64,000 nucleotides of DNA from Dehalogenimonas sp. 4OHTPN (GTDB taxonomy: Bacteria > Chloroflexota > Dehalococcoidia > Dehalococcoidales > Dehalococcoidaceae). The position numbers and the translations under genes were made by a program. The DNA lies in the NCBI RefSeq assembly GCF_040448695.1, contig NZ_CP159307.1, positions 620,001-684,000 on the forward strand. The letters run 5' to 3'. Positions within the stretch are counted from its first letter, which is position 1. The number at the start of each line of letters is the position of its first letter. The notes under the pieces are model-generated. The model ran no database searches and was not told the DNA's origin. It worked only from the letters and a program-made list of their open reading frames with translations. Positions 54,401 to 63,334 of this stretch are shown one piece after another.

Positions 54401-55177
54401 GGTGCTTTTAGGAAGCGACGGACCCTCTTCTGGCTTTCCAGGTTCACCGGTTTTTTCGAGCGGGTCTTTCGAGGGGGCTTCTCGCGGACTGTAGGTCAAC
54501 AGGCGCGCTCTAACTGCTTCGGGAATAGCCAAACTGATCCAGCCGTCTTCCTGGTTGTTCCACAGGCGCTCGAAGTACCGTGTGTGAGTGGTGATGTAAG
54601 GTTGTAAACCCGGTTTCCAGGAGCAATACACCGAAAACAGCTCGTAGTTGTGGCGCCAGGCTTGCTCGCTTTCGTTGATACTCCCAACGAAGACGACCTG
54701 GTTACCCTGGCTGTCGGTAAAGATCCCGGTCTTGGGGTGATAGTAGTCATGTGATGCCGAAGCCGGCAGCGGATGTCCGTCCTTTCCCCGGGGTAGCACG
54801 ACCCGGACTTCAAGGGTGCCCTGATCTATCATCCATGCCAATGCAGCAAGCCTTTCACAGGTGATGGCGTCTGCCATGACATCAATACTCGAATTCATGC
54901 GTTCGGCCACCACCGCCGCCAGTTCAGTGCCGCCGTGAAGAGCGGCCACATCGTCTTCAGATAGCTGAGCCCCTACCAAAAGCCTCATCTGACCGCCGGT
55001 GGCGATGAGATGGGCTACGCCGACCGCCGCTACCGCAAGTGCTGACGAGGAGAAAAACCCAGCTGTGCGGTCGTACTTTATTGACCGCGAAAGAGCCGGC
55101 ACATAAAACTCATCTACCCGGTTATCGCGGGGTCCGTAAGCCACCTGAAAATCGTAGTCGGATAATTGCTGAGGCAT
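51485..55177 (-). CDS. PLD-domain SNF2-family helicase, defence cassette gene 4
   Basis: 1,230 residues. The N-terminal phospholipase D-like nuclease domain has H-P-K-T-G-I-F-T-D near 143-151 (HxK plus Asp). The SF2/SNF2 motor has C-D-E-V-G-L-G-K-T near 310-318, V-D-E-A-H-H-A-R near 415, T-A-T-P near 463 and Q-R-I-G-R-I-D-R-I-G-Q motif VI near 860. The last 350 residues are helical and unassigned. It translocates on DNA and probably cuts it with the PLD domain. It resembles helicases of DISARM- and BREX-type loci. Seven bases separate it from the methylase gene. Confidence 0.85.
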   Translation of the reverse strand: MPQQLSDYDFQVAYGPRDNRVDEFYVPALSRSIKYDRTAGFFSSSALAVAAVGVAHLIATGGQMRLLVGAQLSEDDVAALHGGTELAAVVAERMNSSIDVMADAITCERLAALAWMIDQGTLEVRVVLPRGKDGHPLPASASHDYYHPKTGIFTDSQGNQVVFVGSINESEQAWRHNYELFSVYCSWKPGLQPYITTHTRYFERLWNNQEDGWISLAIPEAVRARLLTYSPREAPSKDPLEKTGEPGKPEEGPSLPKSTRERILFQFLRDAPLFPNGHLLGRVATTVNLWPHQSKVVDRLVGTFPARYMLCDEVGLGKTLEGGGALKELSLSGRARRCLILAPKSVCRQWQEELYEKFLLNVPLYDGSVFRDYFRRELPAESANPWNAFPVTITSSQLAKRRDRMSELFQAEPWDLILVDEAHHARRKDFLSGQYRRNRLLSLLMGPQEKPDEAGLARRTRGLILLTATPMQVDPREVWDLLAVLGLGGRWGASDANFTRFFDEIRQGSEADWPFLLKMVRDYLDHGGAIDPAFDSVALRRIGLVTWETIKNLPYSSKAVAEISQLNPVGKAVLSEFVRRHTPLARFIMRNTRALLREYQKRGLLGGKKVPTRRPHLNWIKMRDEEMLLYLKIEEYISHFYKRYEAERKGLGFIMTVYRRRLTSSFYAMSQSLTRRLKFLRGEPEALPNGGLTDEDVEDDDLDSDVLEELATPERSIYHDEIAYIEDFMGQIHPLAADSKVEQLLRQLDDLFRKRETIIIFTLYTDTMDYLREHLRAVYGQAVACYSGRGGEVWDGTAWKGTTKDTIKKDFLAEKIKILVGTDALSEGLNLQSCGMMINYDMPWNPMRVEQRIGRIDRIGQKYDEVWIHNYFYENTVEAQIYRALEGRINWFETVVGDLQPILARVARVIQTAAMETGGARQLLLTSEIEAIKRDIDERQVNSLSLDKYLPEDVIQAPKSMPPVTQAEIECSLLQALEPKGLISSDASRIGTYRVWDEGVSVPSTFNPELFDRNPNSLKLISYGEPLFHGLLEAVDTLRSQDFPSWMVRKSSENPALCVYYSCNEGVPRPILTLSDLVTCLEKPKVSLSPDQLTQVDSDFSSRIEEFKKTVQQHNEAQMEEARSALVEKGKQLLLEATYVDIALSRFPGSVIQGPNLAGFTKEAVRNLKRFNYPITPLMRLIDLSEIAPSPSDPTWVKLQDLTMEGLKKRFELVKANINDLLLKLNRSWN

Positions 55178-55184
55178 GCCTTTT

Positions 55185-58091
55185 CTATTCCTCTAGCTCT
55201 TCTTCCTCTTCTTCAGCGGTTTCGTCTTCGACAAATCCTGTAAGAGTGCCCTGGGTCGCTACAACTTTGGGTTCTTCCTCGATAGGCACCGATAGATCGT
55301 CGAAGAAGCTCAACCTTAGATCATCCAAAGTTTTGGATTCGGGGCGGACGAATCCATTGTCCTTATTCTTGGTCCGCGGTATGGCATTGATCATCGCCTG
55401 TAACACCGCCTTGAAAGTCTGGTCCTGCATGAGTCCTGTCCGCTTCAAAAAAGCCTGGCATGCCAGGCCCCCGTCTTCCTGATAAATGAGCATAGCGGTG
55501 TGGGCGGCATCCAGCCACGAGCCGAAAGAATTCAACTCCTCGTCAACGACACCCTTCTTTCTCCGGGCAAGCGGTTGCTGGATAATTACATTTTTGCCTT
55601 TCTTGGTGGCGATCCTCTTTTCGGCAATGACTTCGCGTTCAATATCAAGCCCGAGAACGATGGCAAGCTTGCGGGCCTCGTCTGCCGGGAACTCCTCAGC
55701 ATTGAAGGCATCCCAGGCCATGAGATACCAATCGGTTGCCTGATCGAATTGAACCGTGCGCCCAAGCAGTAGCTCTTGTTTGCGTAAAGCGACGACTTCC
55801 TCCCTTGCCAGGTCAAGGGCTACCTCTGGCCTGATGACCATCGGCTCACCTTTGCTATCTGTTTCTGATGAGAGAACCGGCCAATTTTGCGAAAGAACGG
55901 AAAGAACCGGCCCAAAGGTGCTGATATACAAATCCACACCGGAGATACCCAGCGCATGAAATTCATGAGCCTTATTTCTCGCTGTTTGGCGAATGGCGCC
56001 TTTAATATCATCCCACCAGGTCGGTTCCGCCCTTTCAAGGCGCTTCCGGCAAACTAGAAGGATTGTACTGGAGGCGGAATTCTTTTTTACCTGGTGCAGG
56101 CTGTGCTCACTCTCCGTATGTACTGGCCATGAGGTCTGAATGGAAAAACCGGCGCTGATCAGAGAAACTGCCAGATTGTTCCAGGCTTCAACCTCCTTGT
56201 GGGTGAACATTACCGTCAACACCCCGTCCGGATGCAGGATGCGGTGCATTTCTCTAAAACAGCTAGCCATTTTACGCTCGTAATCCGTATCAGCGAGAGC
56301 CTTCTTATTCCGTGCGCCTTCAAAACGTGCCTGGTTGGCTACTGCTTCATCGTCCTTGTTGGTAAGGTCATCTCTGAACCAATTTGGAAAGAGTTCTCCT
56401 ACAGTACGCTTCTGCCACACGTAGAAAAAATCTGAGCATTCAGCGTACATGACATTCGCTGAGTACGGAGGATCAACACATACCGCATTGACCGAACCGG
56501 TTTCGATATTATTTAAGTCGTTTGCATTGCCCTTTGTCACACTTAAAGACCCTCGAAGGTCACGTTTGTGAAACAATGTCTTCGTTTCGACTAATCGGGA
56601 AATTCCTTCGAATGCGTCTATGATTTGGCCGACAACCCAAGGATATAGATTATCAGCTGCGTCAAATTCACCGTGACTCCACTTAAAGGCGAAATCATGT
56701 CGTTCAAAAGAATTGACCATGACTCCTCTACCGCTGTGGAAACGCGATCTTCTTGAGTTGTAATCGGCTGATTTGTCGATCGCCAAAGCTAGATAGGTCC
56801 TTATAGCTTTGGCTTTTTCCTGACCACATTCGTGCTCAATCTCAATGCCCAGATTTTTGAGTTCTTCGACCGCGACGATCATGGATAACAGTTGACGGGG
56901 AGAAAAGCACTCAAACCACCGGACTATACCATAGTTTATCGAACGATCTGCGGGTCCAGCATACCGTTCTTCCATTGGTACTAGATTTGCTTTTTTCCAT
57001 TCTGGCATTCGCATCAACAGTTCTTTTTCTGCTTCATCTACTGCCATCAGGTCCTCGTTGATCGGTGCTCGAAATTTCAGCCCGCCTTCGGTCTTCGTCC
57101 CAACGGCATAAAGCTGCTGTCCCATACGGCCAGCCTGAGCTTCAGCCTTGATGTAGTCTCCATCTATCGGATCTCCGGTCCATGGGCTACGGCCGATACC
57201 TTGCTTGACGGTTCCCTTATCGGGGCTTAGGGCAATAGCGGCCTTTCCTTCTTCTATTCTAAACTGGCACACTTCCCGGTCTGGATCAGCCACTAGTCTG
57301 GCAGCAACAGGATTTGAACCTTTCTGGAGCCACCAATTTGGAGATAGGGGTACCGGTTTACCGGTTACCGGGCAAGATACCGTTCTAGCCCAAATATAAG
57401 CATGTATTGACTCATTGGGTTGCTTTGGGAAATATTTCGCTAGTTTTTCATTTACACGCTGGCAAAAAATATTGCCCCATTTCTTGATATCTTCGGATAG
57501 TTGTGCTCCGAAACGAGATGGATATTCGAGCGTAGCCCTGAGAATTACCGAGGCAACCGGATTTAGTTCGTTCGCATAAGTCTCGAAGCCAAATCTTAAT
57601 GATTCGAATGGGATCGACCCGCCCCCTGCCATCGGATCTATCACAGATAATGAATTCTTGCCCCAGGTATGTCCTAGCAGTTCTTTGACAATTGCTGCAT
57701 CTTCCGGGGATGGATTACGAGTAAAAGCTCGCTTGTATCCATACGGATCAGCTTGAAGCTTGACTCCTTTGTCTTTAGCCCAATCGATTAGCTTCCTGGC
57801 GGACACCGGATCGCCGAAGATACCGATTAACTGCAGAAACCACTCATGGTAGCTCTTCTCGGTTGGGAATTTCTCAAGTAGATGTTTTGGCCAATCACTG
57901 TTCCATTGAGGAAGCAAACTGCCGAGAACGGCGGCTCGGCTGATCATCAAAGGGCGCCTGGCCCACCAGACATGAAGAAAATAGAGCGGAGGCAGGGCTG
58001 ATGACGCTCCGCGCTCTCTCATGCACTCAGCACCGATCTTATCAATCGGCAACCATTGTTCTGCTAAGACTTTCGGTCTATTCTCAGGCAT
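55185..58091 (-). CDS. DUF1156-type DNA methyltransferase, defence cassette gene 3
   Basis: 968 residues. The N-terminal DUF1156 region carries L-H-V-W-W-A-R-R-P-L near 40-49. The SAM-binding motif I is D-P-M-A-G-G-G near 152-158 and the catalytic motif IV is D-P-P-Y near 539-542 (C-V-D-P-P-Y-S-A-N-V), an adenine- or N4-cytosine-type amino-methyltransferase. The C-terminus ends in a highly acidic stretch (E-E-E-E-E-L-E-E). In related loci this enzyme marks self DNA. It lies between the small DUF gene and the helicase. Confidence 0.88.
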   Translation of the reverse strand: MPENRPKVLAEQWLPIDKIGAECMRERGASSALPPLYFLHVWWARRPLMISRAAVLGSLLPQWNSDWPKHLLEKFPTEKSYHEWFLQLIGIFGDPVSARKLIDWAKDKGVKLQADPYGYKRAFTRNPSPEDAAIVKELLGHTWGKNSLSVIDPMAGGGSIPFESLRFGFETYANELNPVASVILRATLEYPSRFGAQLSEDIKKWGNIFCQRVNEKLAKYFPKQPNESIHAYIWARTVSCPVTGKPVPLSPNWWLQKGSNPVAARLVADPDREVCQFRIEEGKAAIALSPDKGTVKQGIGRSPWTGDPIDGDYIKAEAQAGRMGQQLYAVGTKTEGGLKFRAPINEDLMAVDEAEKELLMRMPEWKKANLVPMEERYAGPADRSINYGIVRWFECFSPRQLLSMIVAVEELKNLGIEIEHECGQEKAKAIRTYLALAIDKSADYNSRRSRFHSGRGVMVNSFERHDFAFKWSHGEFDAADNLYPWVVGQIIDAFEGISRLVETKTLFHKRDLRGSLSVTKGNANDLNNIETGSVNAVCVDPPYSANVMYAECSDFFYVWQKRTVGELFPNWFRDDLTNKDDEAVANQARFEGARNKKALADTDYERKMASCFREMHRILHPDGVLTVMFTHKEVEAWNNLAVSLISAGFSIQTSWPVHTESEHSLHQVKKNSASSTILLVCRKRLERAEPTWWDDIKGAIRQTARNKAHEFHALGISGVDLYISTFGPVLSVLSQNWPVLSSETDSKGEPMVIRPEVALDLAREEVVALRKQELLLGRTVQFDQATDWYLMAWDAFNAEEFPADEARKLAIVLGLDIEREVIAEKRIATKKGKNVIIQQPLARRKKGVVDEELNSFGSWLDAAHTAMLIYQEDGGLACQAFLKRTGLMQDQTFKAVLQAMINAIPRTKNKDNGFVRPESKTLDDLRLSFFDDLSVPIEEEPKVVATQGTLTGFVEDETAEEEEEELEE

Positions 58092-58097
58092 TGATCT

Positions 58098-58535
58098 TTA
58101 TTCCTCTGCCATCAGGATACGGGCTGCGCGGCAAGCACGCCCGCGCCCGGCTCCCCTGGAGCATTTTGCAAACCAATAGTAAGCTTCCTCTGTCTCCATC
58201 TGCCGTATGGAACAAGAAACGCTCTCTATGCGGGACGGCTTCTTTAAGGGTTTAATAGCTAGGAACAGTAACCCTAAGCGGACGCCCTGCTCCTCGTCCA
58301 ATTCGAAGGGTTCTTCGCGGCTGGCGCGGAGATCATTAGCACGGTATCCATTCTTTTTGATGGTGTCCAGCACCTGATCCAGCACGGCTTTGAGTGGCAT
58401 CCCCTGCACCGACACTACCAGAGGCATCCCGCTATCGCCTTTGTCACCGGCTAGTTTGCGCTGGCGTAGTTCGAGCGCATATTCGGCATCGGACAGAGGC
58501 AACACTTTTAACTCGAATGATTTCCCGTCTTTCAC
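58098..58535 (-). CDS. Small conserved defence-cassette protein (DUF7680-like)
   Basis: 145 residues, overlapping the stop of the DUF499 gene by 4 bases. N-terminal beta hairpins (F-E-L-K-V-L-P-L), then G-M-P-L-K-A-V-L-D-Q-V-L-D-T-I-K-K-N-G-Y, a G-V-R-L-G-L-L-F-L-A-I-K-P-L strand, E-E-A-Y-Y-W-F-A-K-C and an Arg-rich end. I associate this pattern with DUF7680, a partner of DUF499/DUF1156 genes; the name is from memory. Probably an adaptor between ATPase and methylase. Confidence 0.65.
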   Translation of the reverse strand: MKDGKSFELKVLPLSDAEYALELRQRKLAGDKGDSGMPLVVSVQGMPLKAVLDQVLDTIKKNGYRANDLRASREEPFELDEEQGVRLGLLFLAIKPLKKPSRIESVSCSIRQMETEEAYYWFAKCSRGAGRGRACRAARILMAEE

Positions 58536-61500
58536 CCGGTCTCCTTATTCATCTTTTCGGCGCTGACAACAATTTTCCCAAAACCCAGCGTCGAAAAGAT
58601 GTCGCGGATAACCTCAAGTTGGGGATTATCAAGGTCCAGTCCGCTATCAAATTCGATTTCTAACCGGGTGCGGGCATGCACTTTGTCGGCCAGCTTGCCA
58701 AAGGCGTCGGTCAATGTCTTAACCTGCTTGTATTTTTCCCAGGAACCCTTGAAGCTCAACGAGAAGGTTTCCGCTCCAAACTCGCAGTTCATCACCTGTT
58801 CGATCTTGAAGTTGCCCTTGCCGATTTGAGGAATAGCCAGGCCGATCAACCTGGAGTCATTGGCCGCATCGGGCCCTGTGCCTTCCACCTTGATGCCAAG
58901 CCTGTACAGGCGCTGGACCTTTTGATCCCGCGCCTGGTCAAGAACGGCCTGGAAAGCCTGGCCCGGCGCGCCTTCGAACGTTATAACCTTGGTTTCTTTT
59001 TCGGGTTCGCGAACCTCTCCCGCGCAGATGCATGCGTCGACAGGGCAGGCGCAAATAGGGCAAATGGGTTTTTGTTCCCCTTTTACAGGCAGACCAATTG
59101 CCTTAGCTCCTTCCGGGGTGTAAAGAATCGCACTTTCATCGAAAACTATGGAGGGCACCGGTGATGGCAGCCCGTAAACCTCTTGCTCACCCGGAGCCTG
59201 ATAAACCCAGACGCCTGTCTTTTTGCAGCCATCTCTAATAGAAGCCTTGAGTTGGTTGATATCAATCAAAATCTTTAACCCCAACCGCTGGCCGAAAGCC
59301 CGACGAATCTCCTCGGTCGATACATACTCTTTGCCAGCAGGCCACGCTTTGGACTTGAGATATGCGGCGTTCAGGGGTTTATCATCCGCCGTAAGCGCCT
59401 TGTCCAGCTGGCGGAGAACACGCAGCAACACTTGAGATTGGTCCTGATCGACGTTGCCCTGGTCCTGGGCCGGCAGTGTTTCTTTAGCTAGGCGTCCATT
59501 TTTGTCAAGGGCATCGGCGCTGGGATAGTACATGTAGCGATAGGCTCGAGTGATGGCGATGCGGTATTGGAGCTCCGTCTCCTCCAACATGCCCTTCAGT
59601 TTTTTCCGCTGCTCTTCGGCAAATTCCCTCATACGGTCGGCGTCGTTGACGATCCTTGCGATGGCGAAGTGGCGCCGGGCGACCTCAATCATACGCTCAA
59701 TCTGATCGGTGTCCGCAACCAAGAAAAGTACATTGTTGCGGAAAACCCTGAAGCCTTCTTGAGTACCTGCGTGTTCAGCAATTTTGATCACGAGCTCCGG
59801 CGGCGCCGACTCCAGGGCGGTAGTCTTGGCGGCATCGTAATGGATGACAACGAGTTTGGGGATACCGGAATCATCGTCAACTTCGGCAGCTTCGCTGGGA
59901 AAGTAAATTGGCTGGAAGATACCCTTCCGCCAGACATTCTTGATGCGATGATTGAGTTCCTCTTTTGGCTTGAGGCGCCCTGCATTTTCTGCCTCGTCGG
60001 CGATGAGTTTATTGAGCGAAGGTTCGGTCTTGAAGCGGTATCGCCGGCCGTCGTAGTCCAAAAACCAGGCCGAATCGAGAAGGCTCTCTATAGCCTTTTG
60101 GAGATTCCCAGGATCATCCCCGGGCTCTAGTACTGCCAGCAGAGCCCCTTGGTGGTCCACGCCGGAGGCGACTCCCTGCACGATACTATGTAAAAACACA
60201 GTTGTACCGAAGCGCCGTGCGTAATCTGGCCTTCCAGCGTCAATGAAAGGTCGGTCGACCAAAGCGGCATGGGCTAAACTGCCTTTTTCCAAAGAGACTA
60301 TATCAGCCTCGGCAACCTGGCGGTACTGGGGGCGCTTGAGCCGTGAGGTGAGCTCATTCAGAACATCATCGTCGCTCAAATCTATGTGATGTGGATGAAT
60401 CAGCCACGCGTCAACCGGCCTATTCTGCCAGAGCTTGCGGACAACCAGCGCTAAGAGGCGCAGGGCGCCGCGGGTTCTTTGAAAATCAGGGATGGTTGAG
60501 GTCTTCCGGTTTAACGTCACAATGAGCTCAGGGGAAAACGGGTAGTTCTTCTGGATTTCCTCGCTGTATTCGGCACGCCCCGAGCTTTCGGGCAGTTCAA
60601 CGCGCCTATCAAGCTGCTCCCGAATATAATCGCTATAGGCTCGCGCGGTGACAGCGCCCTCTGAACTATCAACGTTTTGGAATAGGCGGTGGGTGACGAT
60701 AGGGGCTATCTCCGTCTCCGAAGTGGGGGTGATAATTCGCTCCTGTCGTGCGGTCACCTTGCCCGCCTCGGCCATTACCGCTTGTACCCTTTCTGTTTCC
60801 GCACCGAAGGCATCTTTGACATCTGCAAGGGTGATGACAACGACAACACGCTGCATCTTGGCTGCAAAGGATAGGAGGGTGAGGAGGAATGCGGAAGATT
60901 GCTCGGCGAGATTGGATTCACCTACTGGCACACCTTCGGCCTTGCGTAGGAAGGCGGCAAACTCGTCAAGCAAAATCAACGCTGGCCGGTCGCCCACCAG
61001 TTTCTCAAAAACTTGGACCCCTGGTGCTACCTTAGTCTCGTCAGATTTCTGCATCAGACGATATCCTGCGAGTCCGCCAAGCTGGTAGGCAATTTCGCCC
61101 CAAACGGTGTAGGTGACGCAATCCCCATGATCCAGCCCGTTGGTAGGATCCAGATCGGACCCGACGATACCGGCGATTAGGTCGATCGGCTCGGCAGGTA
61201 CGATACTAGTGTCGACGAAACGGGACACCATATCAGCACCTGCGTTGCCAACTCTTGCCGTATGATAAAGCGCGATCAGGTTGTGGGTTTTACCACCGCC
61301 AAAACTTGTCTCGAGTCGGATTATCGGTGCGCTGGCTGTCTTTGTCCCAGCTAATCTCCCAAGGGCCTCGCGCAGCAGTTGTCTAAGGCCTTCGGTTGGA
61401 TAAGTGTACTCGAAAAACACCCCAGGTTCGCGATAGATCGGATCAGCTTTCGCATCAATAACATCGCGGAGATGCGCCGCAAACCTCTCCTCTTTAAGCT

Positions 61501-61552
61501 CACCTTTAAGTACGTCTTCTCTGGGCTTACAGTTCTCGAATACTGTTTTCAT
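58532..61552 (-). CDS. DUF499 AAA+/P-loop ATPase, defence cassette gene 1
   Basis: 1,006 residues with a TAGGAGA site. Walker A is T-S-F-G-G-G-K-T-H near 82-90, the DUF499 signature, and Walker B-like L-I-L-L-D-E-F-A-A-F near 191-200. A Cys-rich segment C-P-I-C-A-C-P-V-D-A-C-I-C (about 830-842) suggests a zinc site. The family includes BrxC/PglY-like ATPases of BREX systems. It is the first gene of the operon and probably the energy-dependent core that senses or remodels incoming DNA. Confidence 0.85.
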   Translation of the reverse strand: MKTVFENCKPREDVLKGELKEERFAAHLRDVIDAKADPIYREPGVFFEYTYPTEGLRQLLREALGRLAGTKTASAPIIRLETSFGGGKTHNLIALYHTARVGNAGADMVSRFVDTSIVPAEPIDLIAGIVGSDLDPTNGLDHGDCVTYTVWGEIAYQLGGLAGYRLMQKSDETKVAPGVQVFEKLVGDRPALILLDEFAAFLRKAEGVPVGESNLAEQSSAFLLTLLSFAAKMQRVVVVITLADVKDAFGAETERVQAVMAEAGKVTARQERIITPTSETEIAPIVTHRLFQNVDSSEGAVTARAYSDYIREQLDRRVELPESSGRAEYSEEIQKNYPFSPELIVTLNRKTSTIPDFQRTRGALRLLALVVRKLWQNRPVDAWLIHPHHIDLSDDDVLNELTSRLKRPQYRQVAEADIVSLEKGSLAHAALVDRPFIDAGRPDYARRFGTTVFLHSIVQGVASGVDHQGALLAVLEPGDDPGNLQKAIESLLDSAWFLDYDGRRYRFKTEPSLNKLIADEAENAGRLKPKEELNHRIKNVWRKGIFQPIYFPSEAAEVDDDSGIPKLVVIHYDAAKTTALESAPPELVIKIAEHAGTQEGFRVFRNNVLFLVADTDQIERMIEVARRHFAIARIVNDADRMREFAEEQRKKLKGMLEETELQYRIAITRAYRYMYYPSADALDKNGRLAKETLPAQDQGNVDQDQSQVLLRVLRQLDKALTADDKPLNAAYLKSKAWPAGKEYVSTEEIRRAFGQRLGLKILIDINQLKASIRDGCKKTGVWVYQAPGEQEVYGLPSPVPSIVFDESAILYTPEGAKAIGLPVKGEQKPICPICACPVDACICAGEVREPEKETKVITFEGAPGQAFQAVLDQARDQKVQRLYRLGIKVEGTGPDAANDSRLIGLAIPQIGKGNFKIEQVMNCEFGAETFSLSFKGSWEKYKQVKTLTDAFGKLADKVHARTRLEIEFDSGLDLDNPQLEVIRDIFSTLGFGKIVVSAEKMNKETG

Positions 61553-61825
61553 TGGATTCTCCTAAAACGAGAAGATTGATCCTAATGTCGATTCCATCCA
61601 ACCGTAAAATCTGCCCGCGACAGAGGCATTTCTCATATACGGTACAGATGACAACGGATTGCTGCTCAAGTGTAGCTTCGTCTGCCTAGGATTTCAACCG
61701 TACAGCCTATGCGGCAAGGCCTTCACAGATTGATCTGCGATTTCTTGTACTTTATCCTTTATGGTGCTATTATGTTCCCAAAAAGGGAATAGATGATGAA
61801 CACCTAGTCGGGTTTTGGAGAGATC
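61553..61825. other. Divergent intergenic region, defence cassette / HigBA
   Basis: 273 bases with no gene. It must hold the leftward promoter of the DUF499 operon, for which I see no convincing -35/-10 pair, and it holds the rightward HigBA promoter with its dyad near the right end. A direct repeat CAACCGTA occurs at about 61602 and 61697. Confidence 0.5.
61745..61789 (+). promoter_or_regulatory. HigBA promoter and operator dyad
   Basis: TTGTAC (61745-61750), exactly 17 bases, TATTAT (61768-61773). The dyad TTCCC-AAAAA-GGGAA (61775-61789) lies over the expected transcription start, the usual place for antitoxin autorepression. Confidence 0.65.
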
Positions 61826-62110
61826 ATGAAGGTGATAGGGTTAGCGATACTTCACAGGTATTGCGTGAATCACACAGATTGCGCGGATCAGATTTCTACC
61901 TGGATCGCTGAAGTAGAGGAAGCAGCATGGGCCAAGCCCAATGATATTAAGGCACGTTATGCAAGTGCGAGTTTTCTTCCTGATAACCGAGTTGTATTCA
62001 ACATTAAGGGAAACAGATATAGGTTGGATACGAAGGTCTTTTACCAACGTAAGGTTGTCATGGTGAAGAGGATGGGTACCCACGCTGAATATGAGGGGTG
62101 GAAGTTCTAA
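61826..62110 (+). CDS. higB: HigB-type toxin (RelE-fold mRNA interferase)
   Basis: 94 residues with a GGAGAG site. It has the HigB pattern: I-L-H-R-Y near 8-12, a helix ending W-I-A-E-V-E-E-A-A-W, N-D-I-K-A-R-Y-A-S-A-S-F-L, then F-N-I-K-G-N-R-Y-R-L near 65 and the C-terminal G-T-H-A-E-Y. HigB toxins cleave mRNA at the ribosome when their antitoxin is lost. The gene precedes its antitoxin, the order typical for higBA. Confidence 0.85.
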   Translation: MKVIGLAILHRYCVNHTDCADQISTWIAEVEEAAWAKPNDIKARYASASFLPDNRVVFNIKGNRYRLDTKVFYQRKVVMVKRMGTHAEYEGWKF

Positions 62111-62123
62111 AAGGAGGGAAGAG

Positions 62124-63329
62124 ATGAGCAAAGTTATAAAGAATGAAGAAGATTATGAAGGAGTGATGGTTGAGCTAGAAAGTTTGCTGGATCGAAATCC
62201 CGCTCCCGGAACTTCTGACAATGAAAGGTTGGAGCTTCTCACTTTACTCGTTCGGGACTATGAATCCAAGGCTTTTCAATTTGTCCCACCAGATCCAATA
62301 GAAGCAATTAAATTTAGAATGGAACAACAGAGTCTTACTCCCAGAGATCTTATTCCTTATGTCGGTAGTCGGAGCAAGGTCTCAGAAGTTCTTTCCGGGA
62401 AGAGGCCGCTCACAATTTCGATGATACGAGCTCTTAATTCAGGTTTAAGAATACCGGCAAGTATTTTAATACAAGAAAAAACGCCGGATGGCTGTGATGA
62501 TGTCATTGATTGGGAAAGGTTCCCTTTGAAACAGATGGTTGATTGGGGTTGGATAAATCTGCACGGGTCAGCAAGTTCAGCTCCCCCTGAGCAAATACTC
62601 CCTGCCTTTCTGGCATCAGCTGGTTCGCTGCGTGCACAAGCTGTCCTTTGCCGCTCGTCGAGTCACGTTAGGTCCGCTAGGACAATGGATGATTATGCTT
62701 TTACGGCCTGGGTGGCTCGGGTTCTACATCTGGCCAACAAGAGCCCGGTGAAAACCAAGTACAAACCTGGCGCCCTTTCAAGCAAATTATTAAACGAGCT
62801 AGCTCGTTTAAGCAAATCAGAGAATGGACCTTTAGATGCGCGCCAATTTCTTAGAGACTTGGGGATTCACGTAATCGTTGAACGGCATTTGCCCCACACA
62901 TATCTCGACGGAGCAGCTATTATGGTGGACCGGCAACATCCGGTTATTGCACTTACGCTGAGATATGACCGTGTTGATAGCTTCTGGTTCACATTGATGC
63001 ACGAACTGGCCCACATTTTACTGCACCTAGAGAATGAGGATGATGTTTACTACGACGACTTAGACATCGATGCTGAAGATGACCCGAGGGAAAGGGAGGC
63101 TAACCGCTTTGCGGGCGAGGCACTCATCCCTACCGATGCTTGGGATAAAAGTCTAGCGAAACATTTACGTTCACCACAAGCTGCGGAACATTTAGCCAAT
63201 CAGTTGGGAATTCACCCTGCCATTGTCGCTGGACGTATGCAACACGAATTCAAAGCTTATCAACTTCTGAGGAATCTCGTTGGTAATCGCCAAGTAAGGA
63301 AGTTTTTCCCTGAGGTCAATTGGAGTTAG
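62124..63329 (+). CDS. higA: HigA antitoxin fused to ImmA/IrrE-type peptidase domain
   Basis: 401 residues from ATG 62124 with an ideal AAGGAGGG site 13 bases after the toxin stop. Residues 10-120 match HigA: P-P-D-P-I-E-A-I-K-F-R-M-E-Q-Q, the HTH (L-T-P-R-D-L-I-P-Y-V-G-S-R-S-K-V-S-E-V-L) and R-P-L-T-I-S-M-I-R-A-L. The C-terminal half has L-M-H-E-L-A-H-I-L-L-H near 291-301, an ImmA/IrrE zinc-peptidase site with both His ligands intact. The fusion could let the antitoxin be inactivated by its own protease domain or by a signal. Confidence 0.85.
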   Translation: MSKVIKNEEDYEGVMVELESLLDRNPAPGTSDNERLELLTLLVRDYESKAFQFVPPDPIEAIKFRMEQQSLTPRDLIPYVGSRSKVSEVLSGKRPLTISMIRALNSGLRIPASILIQEKTPDGCDDVIDWERFPLKQMVDWGWINLHGSASSAPPEQILPAFLASAGSLRAQAVLCRSSSHVRSARTMDDYAFTAWVARVLHLANKSPVKTKYKPGALSSKLLNELARLSKSENGPLDARQFLRDLGIHVIVERHLPHTYLDGAAIMVDRQHPVIALTLRYDRVDSFWFTLMHELAHILLHLENEDDVYYDDLDIDAEDDPREREANRFAGEALIPTDAWDKSLAKHLRSPQAAEHLANQLGIHPAIVAGRMQHEFKAYQLLRNLVGNRQVRKFFPEVNWS

Positions 63330-63334
63330 TAGCT

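Noticed and set aside
51485-61552. Calling the cassette BREX type 1/3 or DISARM outright
   Set aside because: PglZ, BrxA/B/L and DrmA/B are not seen; only subsets of parts are shared.
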